Shown here: piece by piece, positions 27,936 through 35,920 of the stretch | Layout: each line of letters begins with the position of its first letter | How positions within the stretch are numbered: position 1 is the first letter of the stretch | Source of the DNA: CAZRXG01 sp964603985 | Lineage (GTDB): Bacteria; Chloroflexota; Anaerolineae; Aggregatilineales; UBA3940 | NCBI GenBank assembly: GCA_964603985.1 | Contig: CAZRXG010000013.1 | Location: forward strand, 1-64,000 | Length of the DNA: 64,000 nt | Direction of reading: 5' to 3' | Made by a program: the position numbers and the translations under genes | The notes under the pieces: model-generated | The model's input: the letters and a program-made list of their open reading frames with translations, nothing else | What the model was told of the DNA's origin: nothing | The model's database searches: none

Positions 27936-29330
27936 ATGAGCGAGAATCTCCTGAGAAACCTGCCCAGTGTGGATCGCCTCCTCAATCACGACGGGGTGGC
28001 CCTGCTGATCGACTCTTTTGGCCGCTCGCTGACGGTCGAGGCCATCCGCGAGGTGCTTGATGCTGCCCGCGTGCGTCTGCGCGACGGCGAGGGCGAACTA
28101 CCCTCTGATGATGATCTGGTCAGGCAGGTGGGGGCGACCCTCCAGACGTGGCTACTGCCCACCCTGCGGTGGGTGATCAACGCGACGGGCGTGATCGTAC
28201 ACACCAACCTGGGGCGCGCGCCGCTCTCCGAGGCAACCATCGAGGCGATGCGGGCTGTCTCGGAGGGATACAGCACGCTGGAATTCGACCTGGAGAGCGG
28301 CAGGCGCGGATCGCGCTCGGTTCACGCCGAGGCCCTGCTCCGGCGTCTGACCGGTGCGGAGGCGGCGCTGGTCGTCAACAACAACGCAGCCGGGGTTCTG
28401 CTGGCCCTGACCGCGCTCGCCGGGCCGACCCGCGAGCGCCCGGAAGGGTGGGGGGTGATCATCTCACGCGGGCAGTTGGTGGAGATCGGCGGGGGATTCC
28501 GCGTCCCGGACGTGATGGCCCAGAGCGGCGCGCGGCTGGTCGAGGTGGGCACGACCAACCGCACCCACCTGCGCGACTACGTGAGCGCCATTGACGAGGA
28601 CACGACATTGATCCTGCGGGCGCACCGCTCCAACTTCGCGATGATCGGTTTCACGACCGAGCCGACGCTCTCCGAGCTGACCGCGCTGGCGGCGCAGCAC
28701 GATCTGCTGGTTGCCGACGACCTGGGCAGCGGGGCCTTGCTCGATACGACTCAGTTCGGCCTCGCCCCGGAGCCAACCATCCAGGCAAGTCTGGCAGCAG
28801 GTGCGGACGTGGTGATGTGCAGCGGCGACAAGCTGCTGGGCGGGCCGCAGGCCGGGATCCTGGTCGGCAGGGCCGAGGTGATCGAGCGGCTGAAGCAGCA
28901 CCCGCTGGCGCGGGCTGTACGGGCAGACAAGCTATGCCTGGCAGGGATCGCAGCCACACTGACCCACTACGTCAAGGGTGAGGCGCTGACCCGCGTCCCG
29001 GTGTGGCGCATGATCGGCACGCCGCCGGACGAGATCGCAACACGGGCGCAGCGTTGGGCCGACCGGCTGGCACGGGCCGGGCTGCGCTGCGAGCTTGCCC
29101 CCGGGCGGAGCGCGGTCGGCGGGGGAAGCCTGCCGGGCGAGACGCTGCCCTCGACCGTGCTGGCGATGGCCGTCGACTCGCCGGACGAGGCTGCCGCCCG
29201 GCTGCGCGCCCACGAGCCTCCTGTGATCGCCCGGATCGAGGAGGGGCGGCTGGTGCTCGACCCGCGCACGGTGCTGGAGCGGGATGAGGACGAGTTGCTG
29301 ACGGCGCTGGCGACATTGGCAGACAAATAA
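27936..29330 (+). CDS. selA: L-seryl-tRNA(Sec) selenium transferase
   Basis: 464 residues, full length for bacterial SelA, a fold-type I PLP enzyme that converts Ser-tRNA(Sec) to Sec-tRNA(Sec) with selenophosphate. INATGVIVHTNLGRAPL (81-97), VVNNNAAGVLLAL and the PLP lysine Lys299 in SGDKLLGGPQAG are characteristic, and the N-terminal tRNA-binding domain begins with LPSVDRLL. This implies the organism makes selenocysteine, yet selB, selD and tRNA-Sec are not in the window. It precedes an M24 peptidase by 16 bases. Confidence 0.95.
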   Translation: MSENLLRNLPSVDRLLNHDGVALLIDSFGRSLTVEAIREVLDAARVRLRDGEGELPSDDDLVRQVGATLQTWLLPTLRWVINATGVIVHTNLGRAPLSEATIEAMRAVSEGYSTLEFDLESGRRGSRSVHAEALLRRLTGAEAALVVNNNAAGVLLALTALAGPTRERPEGWGVIISRGQLVEIGGGFRVPDVMAQSGARLVEVGTTNRTHLRDYVSAIDEDTTLILRAHRSNFAMIGFTTEPTLSELTALAAQHDLLVADDLGSGALLDTTQFGLAPEPTIQASLAAGADVVMCSGDKLLGGPQAGILVGRAEVIERLKQHPLARAVRADKLCLAGIAATLTHYVKGEALTRVPVWRMIGTPPDEIATRAQRWADRLARAGLRCELAPGRSAVGGGSLPGETLPSTVLAMAVDSPDEAAARLRAHEPPVIARIEEGRLVLDPRTVLERDEDELLTALATLADK

Positions 29331-29346
29331 CCAAGGAGCAACCATA

Positions 29347-30573
29347 GTGAAATCCGACCTCGACAGACTCATGGCCGGGCGCGGCTTCGATGCCATCGTG
29401 GTGACGGGTGCGGCGAAGGAGAATCACGCCCTGCACTACTTGACGAACGGCGCGATGGTCACGCACGCAACGGTGATCAGGAAGCGCGATGCGCCGCCGG
29501 TGCTCATCTGCAACCCGATGGAGCGCGACGAAGCCGCAAAGAGCGGCCTGGAGACCGTCACCACCGCCGATCTGGACCTACCTGCGCTGATCAAAGAGAC
29601 GGGCAGCTACTTCGAGGCTGAATTGAGGATGCTGTCCAACGCCTTCGAGCGGTACGGCGTCAGGGGGACGGTCAGCTTCTACGGCGTGAGTGACCCTGGG
29701 CAGGCGTTCATGATGCTCTCCCGCCTCGGCGGGATGCTGCCCGGTGTTACCGTCACCGGCGAGACGGAGACCACGATCTTCGACGAAGCATACGCGACCA
29801 AAGACGCCGACGAGATGGCCGCGATCAAGTTGGTTGCCGAGCACACCAACCGGGTGATGGGCGAGACGGTCGAGTTTATCAGGGGCCACACGGTGAGTGA
29901 TGGACGGCTGATCAAGGAGGGCGGCGAGCCGCTGACGGTGGGCGATGTCAAGCGCTTCGTGCGCGCGCGGCTGCTGGTCTACGAGCTTGAGGACAGGAGG
30001 GAGACGATCTTCGCCATCGGGCGCGACGCGGGCGTGCCGCACTCGCGCGGTGAGGACGGCGACCAACTGGTATTGGGCAGAAGCATTATCTTTGACCTGT
30101 TCCCACGCACGCTGGGCGGCGGTTACTTCCACGATATGACGCGAACCTTCTGCCTGGGCCACGCCCCGCCCGAAGTGCAGGCAGCCTACGAGCAGGTGAT
30201 GGATGCCTTCAACGGGGTGATGGAGGCCGCAAAGGTCGGGGGGAAGACGGGTGACCTCCAGGACCTGACCTGCGAGATCCTGGAACGGTACGGGCACAAG
30301 ACCCCGCGTTCACACCCCGGCACGACGGAGGGCTACGTCCACAGCGTGGGGCACGGCCTCGGTTTGCAGATCCACTCCCGACCGCGCCTGAGTTCGGTGG
30401 CACAGGACACCATCGAGGTGGGACAGGTGTTCACGATTGAGCCAGGTCTATACTACCCGGAGGGGGGCTTCGGGGTACGCATTGAGGATACGGTCTATGT
30501 GGCCGGGGACGATACGATCCGCTCGCTGACGCCCTTCCCGAAGGACCTGGTGATCCCTGTTGGAGATTCATGA
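29347..30573 (+). CDS. M24 family metallopeptidase (Xaa-Pro dipeptidase-like)
   Basis: 408 residues. The creatinase-like N-terminal domain (about 1-165) precedes a pita-bread catalytic domain. Metal ligands are recognisable: Asp in IFDLFPRT, Asp in HDMTRTFC, His in SVGHGLGL, Glu in TIEPGLYYP and Glu in VRIEDTVY. It likely cleaves Xaa-Pro dipeptides in the cytoplasm; some members have other substrates. Its stop overlaps the tsaD start (ATGA), so the two are coupled. Confidence 0.9.
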   Translation: MKSDLDRLMAGRGFDAIVVTGAAKENHALHYLTNGAMVTHATVIRKRDAPPVLICNPMERDEAAKSGLETVTTADLDLPALIKETGSYFEAELRMLSNAFERYGVRGTVSFYGVSDPGQAFMMLSRLGGMLPGVTVTGETETTIFDEAYATKDADEMAAIKLVAEHTNRVMGETVEFIRGHTVSDGRLIKEGGEPLTVGDVKRFVRARLLVYELEDRRETIFAIGRDAGVPHSRGEDGDQLVLGRSIIFDLFPRTLGGGYFHDMTRTFCLGHAPPEVQAAYEQVMDAFNGVMEAAKVGGKTGDLQDLTCEILERYGHKTPRSHPGTTEGYVHSVGHGLGLQIHSRPRLSSVAQDTIEVGQVFTIEPGLYYPEGGFGVRIEDTVYVAGDDTIRSLTPFPKDLVIPVGDS

Positions 30574-31649
30574 CAACCATCCTCGGCATCGAGACCTCCT
30601 GCGATGAGACAGCGGCGGCGGTCGTGGTGGACGGGCAAACCATCCGCTCGAACGTCGTCGCTTCACAGGTGGATCTACACGCGCAGTACGGCGGCATCTT
30701 CCCGGAGATCGCCTCGCGGGCGCACATCGAAAGCATTTACCCGGTGGTCGATCAGGCGCTGCACGAGGCGGGAGTCTCGCTGGGTGATCTGGATGCCGTC
30801 GCCGTGACGCGTGGCCCGGGACTGGCCGGGTCGCTGGTTGTCGGCGTGAACATGGCAAAGGGCCTGGCCCTGAGCCGCGATATCCCTTTGCTGGCGATCA
30901 ATCACCTGGAGGGGCACGTCTATTCGCTGTGGCTGGCGGGGCCGGAGTATCGCTTCACGCCGGGCGAAGCCGATCCGCCGGGCGAGGTCGTGCCCATCGA
31001 GTTCCCGGTGGTGGTGCTGATTGTCTCTGGCGGGCATACCGAGCTTGTGCTGATGACCGGTCACGGGGAATACAGACGCCTGGGTGGGACACTCGACGAC
31101 GCGGCGGGCGAGGCTTTTGACAAAGTTGGGCGGCTGCTGGGACTGCCGTATCCGGGCGGGCCGTCAATTCAGAAGGCAAGTGAGGGTGGCGCGCCCACCG
31201 CCTTCGACCTCCCCCGCGTGTGGCTGCGGGGAAACCAGGGGGAGCAGAACTACGACTTCAGCTTCTCCGGCCTCAAGACAGCCATGCTGCGCACAATCCA
31301 GGCTTTACAGCCCGGCTACCAGCCTGACGACGCGCTCCCGCCCGATTTCCCCGTCGCCGACCTGGCTGCCAGCTTCCAGGCGGCGGTGGTTGACGTGCTG
31401 GTCGGGAAAACGGTGCGGGCGGCGCAGGAACACGGCGCGACGGAGATCTTCATCGCCGGGGGGGTCTCGGCGAATACGGCCCTGCGGGCGACGATGATCG
31501 GGCGGGCCGATCTGCCGGTGCGCGTTCCGCCGCTCTTCCTCTGCACCGACAACGCGGCCATGATCGCCGCAGCCGGGCATTTTCGCCACCTGGAAGGGCA
31601 GCGTGCCCGGCTGGATTTCGACGTTCGACCGACCTGGCCGCTTGTTTAA
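30570..31649 (+). CDS. tsaD: tRNA N6-threonylcarbamoyladenosine transferase
   Basis: 359 residues, Kae1/TsaD family. GIETSCDETAAAVV opens the ASKHA fold; the metal-binding HxxxH is His112/His116 (NHLEGH), SGGHTELV and GGVSANTALR are present, and LCTDNAAMIA near the end supplies the third metal ligand. With TsaB/E/C (not in the window) it forms the t6A37 modification of ANN-decoding tRNAs. ATG overlaps the upstream stop by 4 bases. It converges with the adenylate cyclase gene. Confidence 0.96.
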   Translation: MTTILGIETSCDETAAAVVVDGQTIRSNVVASQVDLHAQYGGIFPEIASRAHIESIYPVVDQALHEAGVSLGDLDAVAVTRGPGLAGSLVVGVNMAKGLALSRDIPLLAINHLEGHVYSLWLAGPEYRFTPGEADPPGEVVPIEFPVVVLIVSGGHTELVLMTGHGEYRRLGGTLDDAAGEAFDKVGRLLGLPYPGGPSIQKASEGGAPTAFDLPRVWLRGNQGEQNYDFSFSGLKTAMLRTIQALQPGYQPDDALPPDFPVADLAASFQAAVVDVLVGKTVRAAQEHGATEIFIAGGVSANTALRATMIGRADLPVRVPPLFLCTDNAAMIAAAGHFRHLEGQRARLDFDVRPTWPLV

Positions 31650-31673
31650 GCCTGTGAACGCCGGGGAGTGCAA

Positions 31674-33419
31674 CTACCCCACACTGAGAAGTTCGTACAC
31701 TTTGGTGAGCTGCGTGCGCCCCTTGACCGGTATCGGCTCCAACTCCTTAGCTTTCACGTGGTCCTTGACCTGCTGGTAAGTGTCCTCGCTCAGCAGAATT
31801 TGCATTGGATCGGCTACTTCTTGAAGACGCTTGGCCAGGTTAACGCTGTCGCCCATCGCCGTGTAGTCGAAGCGATCCCGGCTGCCAACGTTGCCGACAA
31901 CCGCCAGCCCTGTATGTACACCGATCCTGAAGGGGACACGGTGCCTCTCCGGGAGCTTCTCGTGACGTGCCCGTATATCATTGCGCATCGCGAGGGCCGA
32001 GCGTACTGCGCGCAGTGCGTGGTCTTCCTGAGGACGCAGCGGCGTATTGTAGAGCGCCATCACGGCGTCACCCATGAACTTGTCGATGACACCATTATAC
32101 AGATGGATCGCATCCGCAGCGGTCTTCCAGTAGTCGTTGATGACCTCCACCAGAGTCTCCGGGTCGAGATTCTCACTCCAAGACGTGAAGCTGTGTGCGT
32201 CGGCGAACAGGATCGAAATCACCTGCCGTGTGCCGCCCAGCTTTAACTCGTCGGAGCTTCTGATGCCGTCCACCACCTCGGCGGGCAGGTAGCGGCGCAC
32301 CCCGGCGATCTGGGCCTCGCGGCGTCTGGTCTCGGTCATGTCATCCAGCACAATCGCCACGCCCTGTGTCTGCTGGTGGGCGTCTTTCAGCGGGCTGAAG
32401 TTCATGCTCAGGTTGACCGCCCCCCGGTTCTCCAGTTCGGTGTCAAACTCGATGCCGGTCAGTTGCTGCTCGGATTGGCGGGCTTGCTCGACCATTGTGT
32501 TGAACCGGGACCCCATCACGGGCAGGGCGTCGTACAGGTTATGGCCTTCGGGATCTCTGCCTTCCAGATCGAGGATCCGCTTGGCGCTGCGGTTGATCAC
32601 CGTGATGCTATCCTGGACGTTGGTGGTGATCACGCCGGAGGCAATTGAGGCGAAGATGTTGTCCTGCAGGTTCTTCATCTCGCTGATCTCTTCCAGCGAG
32701 GCCTTGACGCGCGCAAACAGGCGGGCGTTCTCAATCGCGACGCCAGCCTGGTTCGCAAAGGCGCTCAAGAGATCGCGGGTCGCCTCGGTGAACAGCCCCG
32801 CCTGGATCTTGTTATCCGTGTAGATCACGCCTGTTACTTCGTCCTTCACCATCAGGGGAACGCACAGGATAGAGCGCAGGCTGTAGCTGACGATGCTCTC
32901 GGCGTACTGGAAGCGCTTGTCTTCCTGGGCGTTGGTGGTCAGGACGGCTTCGCTGCTTTCAGCCACGCGCTGCACGATGCTGCGGCTGACTTCGAAGTCG
33001 GAGCTGTCAATCGTCTCACGGTCAACGTTGCGTGCGATGCGGAACTCAAGCTCGTTGGTCGCTTCATTGCGGAGCATCAAGTAGCCCCGCTCGGCCCCCG
33101 TCAGTTCGATGATGGTATCCATTACCTCGTTGAGGACCTGCTCCAGTTCGAGCGAGGAGTTGATCAGCGCAGCCGTATCGGCCAGGGCACGATACTGGTC
33201 GCGTTCATGCTCCAGCACACTTAACCGGTTGAGCGCGACATCCAGCCGCTTAGCGATATCGTTCAGGGTGGTTGTCGTACCGGGCGGCAGCCGGAAACCA
33301 CTCGACTTGAGCACCTCCCGCTGTTGTTTGAGTACGTTCTTCAGATCAACGGTCAGCTTGCGGATGTAATCCAGTTGATCTCTCAGCGTCTCTGGCGTTG
33401 GCGTATCTGCATCTGCCAT
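31674..33419 (-). CDS. Adenylate/guanylate cyclase with GAF and PAS domains
   Basis: 581 residues, soluble. A coiled N-terminus (about 1-75) leads to a GAF domain (about 80-230; GAERGYLML, RSILCVPLMV), a PAS domain (about 245-365; IASGVITTNVQDSITVINRSAKRIL) and a class III cyclase domain (about 390-575). The latter has ISILFADAHSFT with the first metal Asp, DKFMGDAVMALY with Lys and second Asp, and YTAMGDSVNLAKRL. The motif set favours ATP and thus cAMP, though only assay can settle this. Single-gene unit converging with tsaD. Confidence 0.92.
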   Translation of the reverse strand: MADADTPTPETLRDQLDYIRKLTVDLKNVLKQQREVLKSSGFRLPPGTTTTLNDIAKRLDVALNRLSVLEHERDQYRALADTAALINSSLELEQVLNEVMDTIIELTGAERGYLMLRNEATNELEFRIARNVDRETIDSSDFEVSRSIVQRVAESSEAVLTTNAQEDKRFQYAESIVSYSLRSILCVPLMVKDEVTGVIYTDNKIQAGLFTEATRDLLSAFANQAGVAIENARLFARVKASLEEISEMKNLQDNIFASIASGVITTNVQDSITVINRSAKRILDLEGRDPEGHNLYDALPVMGSRFNTMVEQARQSEQQLTGIEFDTELENRGAVNLSMNFSPLKDAHQQTQGVAIVLDDMTETRRREAQIAGVRRYLPAEVVDGIRSSDELKLGGTRQVISILFADAHSFTSWSENLDPETLVEVINDYWKTAADAIHLYNGVIDKFMGDAVMALYNTPLRPQEDHALRAVRSALAMRNDIRARHEKLPERHRVPFRIGVHTGLAVVGNVGSRDRFDYTAMGDSVNLAKRLQEVADPMQILLSEDTYQQVKDHVKAKELEPIPVKGRTQLTKVYELLSVG

Positions 33420-33597
33420 AGGTCATCGCTCCACATCGGTGGGAACACCACACGGACGTGCTTACACGCTCACGGGCCTATTATACTCCTTTTTTGCCGG
33501 GACGCCTTCCGCACAGATGGAGGCGCAGGAGATCCCACACAGATCACACGAGGCCCTCGCCTGCCCAGGGCCATACAGAGCGGCATATTGTGGAGAA

Positions 33598-33626
33598 CGG
33601 GAGCGGGTTTTTCGGCACCGCTCCCG
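33598..33626 (-). terminator. Hairpin downstream of the beta-rich protein gene
   Basis: cgggagcgg (33598-33606) and ccgctcccg (33618-33626) form a perfect 9-bp GC-rich stem with an 11-base loop, 17 bases after the stop of the minus-strand gene. The following sequence is only moderately T-rich (GTTCTCC), so a factor-independent terminator is likely but not certain. Confidence 0.5.
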
Positions 33627-33642
33627 CCAGAGATACAGGCAG

Positions 33643-34083
33643 TCAGCGCCCCGGCTCAAGCACCACCGGACGGGCCCCTGTGATGGTGATCTCAGAGGAG
33701 CTCATCTCAAAGCCGGATGCCTCCTGGGCAAAGATCTCCAGTTCCCCCCGCGCCAGGATCAGGACCTGCTCATTGCCCGACAGCAGGTGAACCTCGCCGG
33801 TGCCGTACTCGTGATCCACCACGTTGATCTCGACGCGCACCGTCTGCCCCGGCCCGACAGACAAATCGAGCATCCCCTCACGGTTGGTGTTGATATGCTC
33901 GGTGTGCTGATCGATCTCCATCAGAAAGCTCTTATTCGCCCAGGGCTTGCCCCCGTTCTCGTACAAATAGAGGCCCAGCCGCACCGACTCCCTGCTTAAG
34001 GGAGTGAAATAAAGCTGCGTGCGGTAGGTGATATCCTCCCAACCGCCAGATCTCCAAAACGGGACATACAGAAATCCACTCAT
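33643..34083 (-). CDS. Unknown beta-rich protein
   Basis: 146 residues, not recognised. No signal peptide or membrane segment. The alternating pattern (VRLGLYLYENG, LDLSVGPGQTVRVEINVVD, EVHLLSG, LEIFAQEASGFEMSSSEITITG) suggests a beta-sandwich, possibly a carbohydrate-binding or tail-like fold; this is inference only. ATG 34083 follows GGAGGAG by 8 bases, a strong ribosome site, so it is very likely expressed. It lies 30 bases after the GT4 gene on the same strand. Confidence 0.75.
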   Translation of the reverse strand: MSGFLYVPFWRSGGWEDITYRTQLYFTPLSRESVRLGLYLYENGGKPWANKSFLMEIDQHTEHINTNREGMLDLSVGPGQTVRVEINVVDHEYGTGEVHLLSGNEQVLILARGELEIFAQEASGFEMSSSEITITGARPVVLEPGR

Positions 34084-34113
34084 GAGTTGCTCCTCCGTTG
34101 ATCTATAACATGC

Positions 34114-35229
34114 TCAGATGTTCGCTGCTTCCAGCAAGACATCCAGGGTAGCACGGGCGCAGGCTTCCCAGGTGAACTCCCTGACTCGCTCTCGCCCCCG
34201 CCTGCTCAGATCCTGGCGCAGCGCCCGGTCCGCTAACAGCCGGGCAAGCGCCTCGCTTAATCCATTCACGTCGGTCGGGGCGACGGTCAACGCGGCATCG
34301 CCGACCAGTTCGGGCAGCGATGAGGTATTGGCGCACACCACGGGAACGCCGCAGGCCATCGCCTCCAGCGCCGGAAAGCCAAATCCCTCGTACAGCGATG
34401 GGAAGGCATAGACGCACGCCCCGCTGTACAGTGCGGCCAGATCTGCATCCGGAACGTAGCCCGGCAGGATCACACGCTCCGACAGCCCCAGCCCTTCAAT
34501 GCGCTCCGCCAGACGCCGGATGCTCCAGCTTTTCCGCCCCGCCAGCACCAGCGACAGGTTTTCAACCAGGTCTTTGACCGACGCAAAAGCCTCGACCAGC
34601 CGGGACAGGTTCTTGCGCGGGTGGAGGCTGCCCACGTGCAGAATATACGGCCCGGGGATGCTCAGGCGCTCGCGCAGGGCTGCGACCCGGCGGGTATCCT
34701 CGACCGGCTTCAAACCGTCGTCAACCCCCGAATACACCACCCGGATTTTATCCGCCGGGATGCCGTTTAGAGCCGTCAGGTCGTGTGCTGTTGCTCTGGA
34801 GACGGCGATCACGCGGCGGGCCACACTGGCACTGTGCCGGGTCGACCAGTCCAGATACAGGCGGTCAAGCAGCAGGTGCTTTTCGGGATAGTGCAGATAC
34901 CCCAGGTCGTGCGCCGTCACGACAGACGAGACGCCCCCCACATCCGGCCAGGGAATGACGTGCGCCGGAACAAATAAAACGTCCGGCCGGTCGCGCCTTA
35001 CCGCCGGGCCGAGCCCGGTGTGGGTCCAGAGACGCTGCCGGTGGATAACCTCGATCTCGACGTTATCCTGCCGGGGGATCACCCCCTCAGAGGGCCGGTC
35101 GCGGAAGTAAAGCCGAAAGCGGTGCTCCTCCCCCTGCGCGAGCACCCCCCGGATGACGTGCAGGCTGTACCCCTCGGTGCCGGTGCGCTGCGTTACTGTC
35201 GCGCGGCTTGCGTCGATGCCGATCAACAT
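34114..35229 (-). CDS. Glycosyltransferase family 4
   Basis: 371 residues, GT-B fold. The donor domain shows ILHVGSLHPRKNLSRLVEAF, EGFGFPALEAMACG with the catalytic/binding glutamates, and ANTSSLPELVGDAAL. N-terminus begins GIDASRATVTQRTGTEGYSL. ATG 35229 follows AGGTCAGG; the same frame is open upstream to 35880, but that extension lies over another gene and does not resemble protein. Close in motifs to the GT4 at 5282-6418. It follows the membrane protein gene by 23 bases. Confidence 0.9.
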   Translation of the reverse strand: MLIGIDASRATVTQRTGTEGYSLHVIRGVLAQGEEHRFRLYFRDRPSEGVIPRQDNVEIEVIHRQRLWTHTGLGPAVRRDRPDVLFVPAHVIPWPDVGGVSSVVTAHDLGYLHYPEKHLLLDRLYLDWSTRHSASVARRVIAVSRATAHDLTALNGIPADKIRVVYSGVDDGLKPVEDTRRVAALRERLSIPGPYILHVGSLHPRKNLSRLVEAFASVKDLVENLSLVLAGRKSWSIRRLAERIEGLGLSERVILPGYVPDADLAALYSGACVYAFPSLYEGFGFPALEAMACGVPVVCANTSSLPELVGDAALTVAPTDVNGLSEALARLLADRALRQDLSRRGRERVREFTWEACARATLDVLLEAANI

Positions 35230-35252
35230 GGCCTGACCTGCCAGCCTATGAC

Positions 35253-35801
35253 CTATTCCGTGCCTGCGTCGTCGCTCTGCCCCTGCGAGCGTGGTCTGAA
35301 GAAGATCGCCAGGGCAATCAAGATCAGCGGCAGAGGCCACAATCTTAGCATCTGGTTGAAGATGGCTCCACGAAACACGCCCAGCGTGAACGGCAGGGTG
35401 AAGAGGCCGATCCCGCCGATGATGTAAGTCGGGATCAGCAGCGCCTGCTCGCGCATCCCTTCGGCCAGGTAGAGGGTCATGAACGCAGCGCCAGCGATGA
35501 TGAGAAACACCGGCCAGTACCGCGACATATCCCCCCACATCAGGCGTCCGATCTGGAGCGTAAACACAAACAGAAAGACCCCGCTCAGCAAGGCAGCAAC
35601 GCCCAGAAAAACCAGCCCTCCCTGCTCGCGGCTCTCCAGCACATACTGAACCAGCAAAACAAGGCCAAACAACACCGGGATCACCGGCCATATCCGGTTG
35701 AAACCCAGCAGGGGCACGCCGGTCGAAGTCGCCAGCAGCCAGCCTCCCATCAGAAGCAGGCTTAGTCCTCCGGCAATCGCGCCGGGTTGGTGTCGTCGCA
35801 T
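35253..35801 (-). CDS. Integral membrane protein of unknown function
   Basis: 182 residues with six hydrophobic helices: repeated pattern of a helix followed by WPVIPVLFGL or WPVFLIIAG, suggesting an internal duplication like LiaF/DUF5668-type proteins. A charged tail (RPRSQGQSDDAGTE) ends it. ATG 35801 follows GGAG by 11 bases. Likely co-transcribed with the GT4 gene below. Role unknown. Confidence 0.75.
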   Translation of the reverse strand: MRRHQPGAIAGGLSLLLMGGWLLATSTGVPLLGFNRIWPVIPVLFGLVLLVQYVLESREQGGLVFLGVAALLSGVFLFVFTLQIGRLMWGDMSRYWPVFLIIAGAAFMTLYLAEGMREQALLIPTYIIGGIGLFTLPFTLGVFRGAIFNQMLRLWPLPLILIALAIFFRPRSQGQSDDAGTE

Positions 35802-35920
35802 AGGGGCTGTTTCTCCAGACAAGATACGCAGACTTTACGTATTGTAGACACCAACGCCTAAAACGCAAAGTGAACGGCATCCGTTGGATGCTCTCGGCGT
35901 CCGGCGGAATCCCGGGAGGC

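Noticed and set aside
34114..35880. A 588-codon frame on the minus strand
   Set aside because: The first 217 codons lie over the membrane protein gene at 35253-35801 in another frame; the GT4 protein starts at 35229.
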